Below the pieces are notes generated by a model. It was not told where the DNA came from, did not search any database, and was given only the letters and a program-made list of their open reading frames with translations. A stretch of 64,000 nt of DNA, taken from the NCBI GenBank assembly GCA_964405335.1, contig CAYONP010000015.1:1-64000 (forward strand), in the 5' to 3' direction. The stretch comes from CAYONP01 sp964405335. Lineage in GTDB: Bacteria > Armatimonadota > UBA10988. This document shows, piece by piece, positions 16,658-25,370 of this stretch. The stretch's first letter is position 1, and each line of letters begins with the position of its first letter. A program made the translations under genes and the position numbers.

Positions 16658-19600
16658 TCATTGCGCCGCGAAGACCGGCGAGCTGACCGGGTAGCTACCG
16701 GTCGACGGCCGCCGCCGCGAGGCCGCCTGGCCGGCGGGGTAGGTCGTCGTCACGGCCAGGTCGGGCAGGACATGCTCGACCCGGTAGCGCACCGGCGAGG
16801 CCGGCGGATCGTCGGGGTTGAAGCGAACCAGCAGCACCTCGCTGTTCGAGCCGGTCTGGTTGACGCTGTTCGACGCCCCGTTGACGATCGCCAGCACGTT
16901 CTGGAACGGCAGCTTGCGCACCGCGCGCGGGTTCCACTGCTTCTGCCCGCCGGCATACCAGCGGTCGAAGCGGAGCGGCAGCAGCGCGTCGGTGAAATCG
17001 CCCAGCGCCCGTTCGTAGTAACTCAGATTACCCGGACTGTCGTACACCTCTTCGCCATACTGGGCCGGACCGAACGACCAGCCGGTCGGCGTCACGCCGC
17101 CGCCGGGACCGTTGAGGGCGTAGACGTTGACCACCTGGCTGCCGTCGCCGGCGTTCTGGTCCTGCTCGATGATCGCCAGATACCCGTCGGTGCCGACCCG
17201 GAAACGGTGGAACCCGCGCAGGCCGCGGAAGATCCGACCCTGGGTCCAGTCGTCGACCAGGCTGGTCAAGCTGCTCGACAGCCCGTCGACCTGGTTGTCG
17301 AGGTCACCGTCGAGGATGCCGTCGTTGTCCGGGTCGGGATCGATGCGGAACAACTGGTCCCAGCCCTCGGCCCGGGCGACGACATAGTGGTGCCAGGCGG
17401 CGTTCGGCGCGTCGTAGTTCGGCTCGCCCGCGCCGGGCGACCAGACCTGCACCTCGCTCCAGGGCAGCTCGACCCAGGTGTTGGTCACCGGGTTGTTGAC
17501 CCGCGGCGCGGTCAGGGCCCACTCGCTGCCGAAGCCCGGCGCACCCCACACGAGCGGCTCGTAATAAGTCCCGGTACCCTGGTTGCCGAGCGGGATCGGG
17601 TGGCTGACCACCTGCACGATGCGGTGGTTGCCGCGATCGGCGATCACCGTCACGTCCTTGTTCAGCACGTCCGCCGCATCGACGTTGCCGTCGCCGTTGA
17701 CGTCGTACTGCGAGCCCGGGTTGACCGCCTGCTGCAACAGATAGCGCGCCGCGTCGGTCGGCCGGCGCAGCCCGAAGTTGAAGAGGCCCTGGTAGCGGAG
17801 GAAGACATCGGGCGAGTTGACGTCGGCGTCGACCGGCCAGACGACCAGGCCCGACGGATCGACCTCGACCACCCGGTCGTTGCCCGTGTCGACCAGCAGT
17901 AGCCGGTCGCTGGGCAGCGCAACCGCCTTGGCCGGCCGGGCCAGGAGCGTGGTCAGCAGCTCCGCTGGCGGCGGGTTGTTGTTCTCCTCGGTGTTCTCCC
18001 GCGCCGCGCCGTTGCGCTCGGTGGTGCCGGTCAACTGCCACGAGACCTCGCCGTCGTAACCGACCCGACTAACCCGCAGGCTCTCGGTGACCAGCAGCTC
18101 CTGGGTGCCGAGGGCATAGAGCGGCGCGATGTAGTCGTCCGAATCGGCCGGTCCCGCCGCGCCGTCGATGCCGAAGGTGACATACAGCTCACCCTCGGCC
18201 GCGACCGGCAGGCCGCGGACATAGGTCGCCTCGAGCGCCGGCGGCGTGTAGTTCGGCCACAGGTCGGCCGAGTCGGGACCGAGGCGATCGGCCTCGACGA
18301 CTTGCCCGATGCCGGTGAAGCGGAAGGCATAGAGCCCGCCGTTCGGCCCAACGCCCGGCACCGTCGGCGGAATCGGGTTGACCGCCAGGTTGCCCATCTG
18401 CGTGCCGGAGATGAAGATCCGGTCGCCGGCGACCAGCGGCGAGAACGAGAAGCCGGGCACCGGCGCCGGCACGCGGTGCCGCTCGCGGTGCGCCGCGCCG
18501 GTCACGTCGTCGTACTCGACATAGACCGTCTGCCCCTCGTAGTTGCCCGGCGCGAAGGTGATCAAGTGCGGCCGGTCGGGATCGGGCAGGAAGTAGTCCG
18601 TCCCGGCGACCAGCGGCGCGCCCGCGCCGGCCACCGCCACGACGATGGTCGCCGCGTTGATGAACTCCCGCGAGGCGAGCAGGATCTGGTTGCCGCGGTA
18701 GGTCCACTTGACCGGCATCGGGACGTAGATCTCGGCCACCGGGTCGACCCCGGGTCCGTCGTTCAGCCCGTTCTTGTTGGCATCCTGCACCAGCCACAGG
18801 CGCCGGCCGTACAACGGCGCGCGATAGGCCTCGGGGAACGGCTCAAAGCCCGCCGCGTCGCTGTCCAGCGCCGGCGTGCGCAACCGGCTCAGGTGCGCGT
18901 CGGGCCCGCGCAGGTGGAGCCGCGACGAGCCGTAGTCGAGGATGTACTGACCCGGATCGACGACGAACGCCGCCTGCTGCTGGTACGACGGGGTGGCCGT
19001 GTCGATCGACGAGATGGTGTTGTCGGCAATCGTCGCCGGGTCGCGGCAGAGGAGGTAGACCGGCAGGTCGCTGCGCAGGCCGGCGCCGGCGTTGAACCGA
19101 ATCGGCGCGGTGAGCACCGGCTCTGGATCGACGGCGATCAACATGCCGTCCTGCACCGACTGGCCGTCGGGCGCCAGTACCTGGCCGGCGACGACGGCCG
19201 AATCACCGTAGCGCACCGCCGAGCCGTAGCACGAGAACTTGGCCCGCAGCAGCGTGTTCGGGTTGGCGTCGACTTCGGCCGGATACTGCTGCGGCATCAG
19301 GACGCCGGGATCGAACACCCAGCGAATCGCGCTGCGGTGGTTGACGTCGGTGTCGTCCTGCTGCACCGCGTCGGCGGTGGCGTCGTAGAAGGTCACCGGA
19401 CCCGAGGCGCGCGGCTGGTACCCCGCCGGCTCGGTCACCCCGCCGCCGGCCGCCTGCTGACCCACGCCCAGCGTGGCCATGCTGCCGATCGGCTCATACT
19501 GAGCCGCCGGCTGGTTGACCCCCAGCCAGAGCGCCGACGAGGTGCCGACCACCGTGTCGGCCGAGTAGACCATCGGCGCGCCGGTGCTCCAGCTCAGCAG

Positions 19601-22342
19601 GTCGATCACGCCGCTGACCGTCGTCTCGTAACCGCTGTGCCGCTCGCCGCGGAGCAGGCGGTACAACGGGTAGATCACCCGCTCCTCCTGCACCCGCCGA
19701 CCGTTGGACAGCACGTAGTCGAGCGCGATGGCGGTGAACGGCCGGCGCGAGCGCCACTCCGCCGGCGCCAGGCGCAGTTCGGTGGCAATCACGTTGCCGT
19801 TCGAGTCCTCGACGTGGGTCAGCGAGATGAGCGGGTTGGCCGGCACCGGCGGCTGCTGGTAGATCACCACCCCGTTCTCGTCGATCACGCTGTTGACGTC
19901 GTTCAGGCTCTGGATATCGCCCTCGATCCGCCAGCCCATGGCGGCGGGGAAGGCGTTGACCGCGAACACGTCGCCGCCGCTGCGGTTCAGGAAGACCGTC
20001 GGCGAGACGAGCCCCGTCCGCGCGTCGCGGATCAGCGCCGCGACGGGGAGCAGGTTGGTCGGATCGGGCACGGTCGGCACCGCCGCCGCGCTCCCGGCGC
20101 CGATCTGGCTGTCGGCCGGCCCGCCGAGAATGAAGTTCGGCCCGGTCGGCACGCCGTAGCGGTGGTTCTGCGCCACGTCGACCAGCTTCAGCGCCTGCTG
20201 CGCCGCCCAGTAGCGCGGCGAGGGATTGAGCGGATCGAGGCTCGGCACCGCCTCGCCCGGCGCGGCCAGGTCGGGGTAGCTGAAGGTCAAGCTGCCGGTC
20301 GGCACGCCGGCGCCCGGATCGAAGACCAGCCGCACGGCGAACAGCTTGGCATACTCACCCGCCGGCACGGCGCCGCCGGCGGCGATGGCGTAACCGAAGT
20401 TGGTCGAGCCGACGACGAAGACATGATCGTCATAGACCACCGGCGGACTGCAGCGCGTCGGCACCAGCTCGCCCTGGCAGTCGAGCAGCACGAAGCCGTC
20501 GCTCGGCCCGACCCAGTTCGGGCTGGCCGAGGTCCAGTTGTAGAACCAGTCGCCGGGGTTCTGGCCGGTCAGCGCGTTGGTCGCCACGTCGACCGTCGCG
20601 TGCAGCGCGCTGAGCCGGATGGTGTCGGTCGCCTCGACCTGACTGCAGAGCAGCACCTCGACCGGCACGTTGACGTTCTCGTGGGTGATCGAGACGACGG
20701 TGGCGCCGAGGATCGGCGTGTTGCCCATGTTGCGCAGCCACAACACGTCGAACGTCGCGCCGGCGTTGGTCAAGTCGCGCACCGGCCCGTCATCGGGATT
20801 GCCGTCGCCGTCGCGGTCCTCGACGGCGTCGCTGTCGACGGCCACCAGCCAGTAAGTGCCGCTCTCCTCGTACTGGAGATAGACCACCCCGTTGGCGGCC
20901 ACCAGCGGCTCCTTGGTGCGGTAGTTGAGGTCGCTCGCCAAGGCCACCGGGTCGGGCGTGTCGTGGGCGATATCGGAGTCATAGAAGTCCGGCCCTTGCA
21001 TGAGTGGCCAGTGGAAGACGAACTTGGGGGTCAGCGTGCGGACCGCCTTGCCCGCCCCAACGCCCTGGTTGAAGGCCCCGCCGCGGCGGTTGCCGCCGAC
21101 GCCGCCCTGCCAGGCGAGCAGGTTGATCATGAACTTGATGTCGGGCATCGCATCGTTGGTCGGCTCGGTCCCCACTTCCCACGGCTGGCTGCAGTCATCG
21201 ATCATGTCGATGCCGCTGAGCACCAGCCGGCCGGAGCCGACGCGCGCCACGGCCAGCGCCGGTTCGTTGGTCCCGGTGCCCGCCGAATCTCCCCAGTCGC
21301 CGTTCGGGTTGACCGTCCGCAGCAGCTCCTCGATCAGGTAGACCGACGGCGTGTTGCGGATGATCAGGTGATCCCACGCCCGCACGTCGCCGAGCACGTC
21401 GGCCTCGGCCGCCGAGATCGGATTGGGCGAGTTGAGCAGCGGGTGGTTCGGCGCGATGACCTGCTTCGACGGCGTCTGGGTGCCGACACTTCCCGGGTTG
21501 AGCGGATAGCCGTCATAGCTCCGGGTGTTGCCGGTCAGGTTGCCCGGCCAGCCGTCGACAAACTGGAAGGGGAGGAAGAAGTCGACCGCGTTCGGGTCGG
21601 TCTCCTGCCCCGGCGGGGTGATCAAGCGGCAGCCGTGGCTGTCCTCGAGGTAGAGCGTGCCGCCCTGGTCGAGGAACTGGCGCAGCAGGATCTGCTCTTC
21701 CTGGGTGAAGCGCAGGTTGCGGTGCGTGTTGACAAAGACCGCGTCGAAGTTGGCCAACTGACTGACCGTGATGGGGGTCAGCGGCACCTCCCAGTAAGCG
21801 GGGTGGCTCTGCGGCACCGGTTCGCCCACCGCCGGCAGCGCCGGCGCGAAGCTGTCGCCCGCGCCGCCGACGCCGAACTGGACCATCAGGTTCGGGTTGC
21901 TGTGCACCAGATAGGTGTTCGGCCCGCCCGCCGGACCGTTGTTGTAGCGCGCGAAGTTGGCCGCCGGACCGCCCGCGATGTCGTTCTCGACGTCGGCGGT
22001 CACCCCGTCGAAGGTCACCGGGCCGTTGTACCGCCAGTTCCACAGGTTGGCGATCTCTTCGGTCACCGTGGTTGGGGCGAGGGGGTTGACCAGCGTCCAG
22101 CCCGCCGGCCGGACATTGCGCACGCGCTGGAAGCGGTTGGTCGCCAAGGTCGGCAGGAAGAACGGCTCGGGGTTCTCCCAGGCGGTGGCCTGCAGCAGCA
22201 AGATGCAGACCCGCACCTCGCGCGTGCCGATGCCCTCGGTCGAGAAGACCGGCTCGAGGGCCGTGGTCCGGTCGCCCGGCAGGCAGCAGGTCAGGAGGCC
22301 GGCGCCGACCGCCGCCCCGAGCCACCATCGCGTTCTGCTCAT
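16658..22342 (-). CDS. Giant exported protein with DUF4159-like and NHL/propeller-like segments (1894 aa), PilY1-position gene
   Basis: The signal peptide (MSRTRWWLGAAVGAGLLTCCLPG) contains a Cys pair that could also be a lipobox. An N-terminal segment near residues 195-240 (FDAVFVNTHRNLRFTQEEQ, then LRQFLDQGGTLYLED) resembles DUF4159. Around residues 1465-1570 there are NHL-like propeller strands (LLLVDTGNDRVVEVDPSG, VIADRGNHRIVQV) and one calcium-loop-like sequence (DVNGDGNVDAADV). The remainder is beta-rich and unrecognised. The start at 22342 has GGGAG seven bases upstream and opens the signal peptide. It lies 22 bp after the PilX-like gene, exactly where pilY1 sits in minor-pilin operons, and PilY1 too contains a beta-propeller. 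Equivalence to PilY1 is inference; I see no convincing global similarity. Confidence 0.7.
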   Translation of the reverse strand: MSRTRWWLGAAVGAGLLTCCLPGDRTTALEPVFSTEGIGTREVRVCILLLQATAWENPEPFFLPTLATNRFQRVRNVRPAGWTLVNPLAPTTVTEEIANLWNWRYNGPVTFDGVTADVENDIAGGPAANFARYNNGPAGGPNTYLVHSNPNLMVQFGVGGAGDSFAPALPAVGEPVPQSHPAYWEVPLTPITVSQLANFDAVFVNTHRNLRFTQEEQILLRQFLDQGGTLYLEDSHGCRLITPPGQETDPNAVDFFLPFQFVDGWPGNLTGNTRSYDGYPLNPGSVGTQTPSKQVIAPNHPLLNSPNPISAAEADVLGDVRAWDHLIIRNTPSVYLIEELLRTVNPNGDWGDSAGTGTNEPALAVARVGSGRLVLSGIDMIDDCSQPWEVGTEPTNDAMPDIKFMINLLAWQGGVGGNRRGGAFNQGVGAGKAVRTLTPKFVFHWPLMQGPDFYDSDIAHDTPDPVALASDLNYRTKEPLVAANGVVYLQYEESGTYWLVAVDSDAVEDRDGDGNPDDGPVRDLTNAGATFDVLWLRNMGNTPILGATVVSITHENVNVPVEVLLCSQVEATDTIRLSALHATVDVATNALTGQNPGDWFYNWTSASPNWVGPSDGFVLLDCQGELVPTRCSPPVVYDDHVFVVGSTNFGYAIAAGGAVPAGEYAKLFAVRLVFDPGAGVPTGSLTFSYPDLAAPGEAVPSLDPLNPSPRYWAAQQALKLVDVAQNHRYGVPTGPNFILGGPADSQIGAGSAAAVPTVPDPTNLLPVAALIRDARTGLVSPTVFLNRSGGDVFAVNAFPAAMGWRIEGDIQSLNDVNSVIDENGVVIYQQPPVPANPLISLTHVEDSNGNVIATELRLAPAEWRSRRPFTAIALDYVLSNGRRVQEERVIYPLYRLLRGERHSGYETTVSGVIDLLSWSTGAPMVYSADTVVGTSSALWLGVNQPAAQYEPIGSMATLGVGQQAAGGGVTEPAGYQPRASGPVTFYDATADAVQQDDTDVNHRSAIRWVFDPGVLMPQQYPAEVDANPNTLLRAKFSCYGSAVRYGDSAVVAGQVLAPDGQSVQDGMLIAVDPEPVLTAPIRFNAGAGLRSDLPVYLLCRDPATIADNTISSIDTATPSYQQQAAFVVDPGQYILDYGSSRLHLRGPDAHLSRLRTPALDSDAAGFEPFPEAYRAPLYGRRLWLVQDANKNGLNDGPGVDPVAEIYVPMPVKWTYRGNQILLASREFINAATIVVAVAGAGAPLVAGTDYFLPDPDRPHLITFAPGNYEGQTVYVEYDDVTGAAHRERHRVPAPVPGFSFSPLVAGDRIFISGTQMGNLAVNPIPPTVPGVGPNGGLYAFRFTGIGQVVEADRLGPDSADLWPNYTPPALEATYVRGLPVAAEGELYVTFGIDGAAGPADSDDYIAPLYALGTQELLVTESLRVSRVGYDGEVSWQLTGTTERNGAARENTEENNNPPPAELLTTLLARPAKAVALPSDRLLLVDTGNDRVVEVDPSGLVVWPVDADVNSPDVFLRYQGLFNFGLRRPTDAARYLLQQAVNPGSQYDVNGDGNVDAADVLNKDVTVIADRGNHRIVQVVSHPIPLGNQGTGTYYEPLVWGAPGFGSEWALTAPRVNNPVTNTWVELPWSEVQVWSPGAGEPNYDAPNAAWHHYVVARAEGWDQLFRIDPDPDNDGILDGDLDNQVDGLSSSLTSLVDDWTQGRIFRGLRGFHRFRVGTDGYLAIIEQDQNAGDGSQVVNVYALNGPGGGVTPTGWSFGPAQYGEEVYDSPGNLSYYERALGDFTDALLPLRFDRWYAGGQKQWNPRAVRKLPFQNVLAIVNGASNSVNQTGSNSEVLLVRFNPDDPPASPVRYRVEHVLPDLAVTTTYPAGQAASRRRPSTGSYPVSSPVFAAQ

Positions 22343-22364
22343 CACACGCTCCCGCGCCGCGCTG

Positions 22365-25304
22365 TTAGCGCTTGTTCTCTTCGCCCGCATAGACCAGGCC
22401 CGGCGAGGCCGGCAGGAAGGGCAGCCGCAGCCGGTTCGGCCGCACCGAGAGGGTGCGGAAACCCCAGTCGTAGCGGTACCGCACCGCGCGATACTCGTTG
22501 AAAATGGTCTGCCCGGCAAAGGCCGAGACGTCATAGCCGGCGAAGCTCGCCGAGCCGTTGGGGGTCCGGTCGGCCGGGTAGCTCCACTTGGCCTGCCACT
22601 CGTTGGCCTCCATCCAGGTCGGCCACTGGTTGACCACCACCGCCCCGTCGATCGAGATGCGGTGGTTGTACCGCCTGATCCGGGCCAGCCGCGCCGCCCG
22701 CGCGTCGGCGTCGGGGTTGAGCGGATCGGCCGCCTCGAGCTGACCGTCGGCCCGCGGGTCGAACCAGTCGCCGGGGATGATGAAGAAGGTCCCCCGCTCG
22801 GCGAAGAGCAGCGCCGAGACCTGGAAGTCGATGCCCGCCCGCGGCGCTTCGTCGTTGCCCGCCAGCCGCTCCAACTTGGCGTTCTTGACGATCACATCGC
22901 TGCGGTTGAGCCGCACGCCCAGGCCGGTCCAGTCGTGCCCGCCCTGCACCGTCAGGTAGCTCGGCACGCCCAGCTCGCCGGCACCCGGATTGGCGTTGAA
23001 GTTGACCGGGTTGATAGCATAGACATCGGGCCAATACTCGTACTGCGACCCAGCCGGGCCAATCGCCGCGGTGCCCAAGTAGGCCCAATCGGCGAAGAAG
23101 ACCGGCATGCCCGAGCCGCCCCAGGGCGGCGCGCCGGTGCCCGGCACCTCGGGCACGCCGCTGCCCAACAGGCCGGGCCGGGTGACCGTCGCCGTGCCCG
23201 CCGGGTCGGGCATCAGGCCGAGGGTCGCCCGCACCTTGTGGAAAATCACCGCGCTGCGCGCCTCCACCCCGTCGCCGGCGTTGCCGTCGGCCTCGAGGAT
23301 GGTGGCCAACTGCGGGGGCGTGACCGAGCCGGCCGGATCCTCGGCGTTGCGGCACAGCGGCACGCTCAGCCCAATCACCTCGGTGCCCTGCGCGTCGACC
23401 GTGAAGTGCGCCTCGGTCGGCCGGTCGGGCGGCACGGTGAAGGCCCCGGGCGGCATGCCCGGCACCGGCCCGGGGGCCAGCACGGTGGGGTTGATCACCA
23501 CATGGTCGCGGGCCAGCAAAGCAATCCGCGTGTTGGCCGGATCGTCCGGCGCGACGGCATTGGTCCAGTCGCTCGGCCGCAGCAGCGGGCCCTCGACATA
23601 GATGCTGCCGCGACTGACGATGGTCAGGTTGTAGTCGTCGGCCGGCGTCGAGGCGGGCAGGCGGCCGAGCACGCGGACCGTCCCGTCGCACAGGATGACC
23701 CCGTTGTCGGGCGTCGGCCAGCTATTCGGATCGTTGACGTCCAGCGCCGCCGGCGAGCCGCCCTGCCAGGCGCCGTCCTTGTTGGGGAAGCCGAAGACCA
23801 TGCTGCGCAGGCCGGTCGACAACCCTGTGGCCGGGTCGAGCCAGGTGGTCCCATCGGTGCGGGTGACCACCATCGCCGGCGGGTCGCCCGGGTCGAGTGG
23901 GTCGGGGAAGTGGGCGAACAGCTCGATGATGGCGCCGTTGGGGACATACCGCCGCCCGCCCCAGGCGCTGGGCGTCAGCCAGTCGTTCTTGACCGCCTCG
24001 AGCTGCTCGCGCTGACTGGTGTTGGGCAGCCAGACGCCCTGCCCGTAGCCGAGCTCACCGCTGTTGACGGTGATCGGCACGCCGCCCTCGAAGGTGGCGA
24101 TGTCGACGCCCGAGTAGCGGGTCAGGCGCTCCCAGCGCGAGACGCCGGTGAGCGGCTCGTACGACTCGAGCGGCGCCGGGTACTCCGCCTCGCCGCCGAT
24201 GTCCAGCGCGTCGGGCCAGGGCTGGCCGCTGGGGCTGACCAACTGGTTGCGGTCCTCGGCCGTCGGCTCGCCCGGCGCGTTGTTGGCGTAGGTCAGCCAG
24301 TCGCCGGTCGACTGCCCGAGCAGCACCTGCCGGTTGCCCCCAGTGGCGTTGGCATCGGCCTCGGTGGCCAGCGTGCCGGCGACCTCGATCTTGCCGGCCC
24401 AGCCACCGGGCGTCGGCTGATACGGCTCGAGCAGCACCGGCCCGCGCAGGCTGGCGTTGCTGTTGATCCGCACGGGGCCCTGGATCTGCAGCGGCACAAA
24501 GTCGTTCGGCCCGCCGACGGTCCAGTCATCGGCTGCCCGGGCCGACGAGCCGGTGGCGCGGTCGCCGTCGATGTCGCTCACCCCGCCGCCGAGCTGCGCG
24601 GCGGCCGGCCCGCGGTGCGTGTCGTGGATGTAGAGCCCGTAGTCGAGCAGACTGACCTGCTTGTAAGCAACCAGCTCCTCGAACGAGGTCGGGCTGTTCC
24701 CCGGCCGGCCGATGGCGGTGAGCTTAAGGAAGCGGCTCAACGGCCGGGCCGGATCGGGGTCGTACTCGATCCGCAAGAGGAAGTGATCGTGCGGCGCGGT
24801 GCGCTCGACGTTCTCGATCGGCTGAAGCCGGTCGGGGTCGCTGAAGTCCTGGCTCAGGTCGTCGGGCGTTTCGGTGACCAGCGAGACCGCCTCGGCGTCC
24901 ATGGCAAAGCGGTACTTGACATAGTAGACCGGCGGCCGCGGCCCACCGGCCGCGGCGTTGAACACCGACTGGCTGTCCCAGCCGCGCAGCCGCTCGAAGC
25001 TGTCCCAGTAATCCTCGAGCTGCTGCTGCGCCACGGGTCCGACGCTGGGATTGACGTAATCGGGCAGCCGCGGTCGCCAGTCGGCGCCCTCGACGCTGCC
25101 GCCGAGCATCTCGTCGGCGTAGCGGATGCCCGCCCAGGCCAGGGCCCGGGCGTTGACCCGCTCCTCATCCCGCGCCGAGCTGTCCAGGTCATCGGCCACC
25201 ACGGCGACCAGCGCCGCGGCAACCAGGGCCAGCATCAGCAACACGATGATGGTCAGCAGCAGCGCTTGGCCGCGCCGCGCGCCCGCCAGCAGTCGCCTCG
25301 TCAT
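22365..25304 (-). CDS. PilX/GspK-like minor pilin, very large (979 aa)
   Basis: The N-terminus MTRRLLAGARRGQALLLTIIVLLMLALV, followed by VAAALVAVVADDLDSS, is a PilX-type hydrophobic helix (about residues 12-36) that lacks the usual GFT-xE prepilin motif, as in PilX/GspK. The body contains beta strands often seen in large PilX-like proteins (NLTIVSRGSIYVEGPL, RIALLARDHVVINP). Classical PilX is about 170-200 aa, so this is five times larger. ATG 25304 is preferred over 25316 because GAGG lies six bases upstream. It is the fifth gene of the prepilin run and directly precedes the giant DUF4159-like gene. It probably forms part of a pilus-tip or pseudopilus-tip complex. Confidence 0.75.
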   Translation of the reverse strand: MTRRLLAGARRGQALLLTIIVLLMLALVAAALVAVVADDLDSSARDEERVNARALAWAGIRYADEMLGGSVEGADWRPRLPDYVNPSVGPVAQQQLEDYWDSFERLRGWDSQSVFNAAAGGPRPPVYYVKYRFAMDAEAVSLVTETPDDLSQDFSDPDRLQPIENVERTAPHDHFLLRIEYDPDPARPLSRFLKLTAIGRPGNSPTSFEELVAYKQVSLLDYGLYIHDTHRGPAAAQLGGGVSDIDGDRATGSSARAADDWTVGGPNDFVPLQIQGPVRINSNASLRGPVLLEPYQPTPGGWAGKIEVAGTLATEADANATGGNRQVLLGQSTGDWLTYANNAPGEPTAEDRNQLVSPSGQPWPDALDIGGEAEYPAPLESYEPLTGVSRWERLTRYSGVDIATFEGGVPITVNSGELGYGQGVWLPNTSQREQLEAVKNDWLTPSAWGGRRYVPNGAIIELFAHFPDPLDPGDPPAMVVTRTDGTTWLDPATGLSTGLRSMVFGFPNKDGAWQGGSPAALDVNDPNSWPTPDNGVILCDGTVRVLGRLPASTPADDYNLTIVSRGSIYVEGPLLRPSDWTNAVAPDDPANTRIALLARDHVVINPTVLAPGPVPGMPPGAFTVPPDRPTEAHFTVDAQGTEVIGLSVPLCRNAEDPAGSVTPPQLATILEADGNAGDGVEARSAVIFHKVRATLGLMPDPAGTATVTRPGLLGSGVPEVPGTGAPPWGGSGMPVFFADWAYLGTAAIGPAGSQYEYWPDVYAINPVNFNANPGAGELGVPSYLTVQGGHDWTGLGVRLNRSDVIVKNAKLERLAGNDEAPRAGIDFQVSALLFAERGTFFIIPGDWFDPRADGQLEAADPLNPDADARAARLARIRRYNHRISIDGAVVVNQWPTWMEANEWQAKWSYPADRTPNGSASFAGYDVSAFAGQTIFNEYRAVRYRYDWGFRTLSVRPNRLRLPFLPASPGLVYAGEENKR

Positions 25305-25370
25305 GACAAGCCTCATCTCGCCTGTTCCGACTCATACCCGAGCCGGCCGGTCGGATAACCCGTGGCGCCG

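Noticed and set aside
17640..17710. Dockerin-like sequence DVNGDGNVDAADV in the 1894-aa protein
   Set aside because: Only one calcium-loop half is visible and there is no cohesin protein nearby, so a cellulosome-type dockerin is not supported; a simple calcium loop is more likely.
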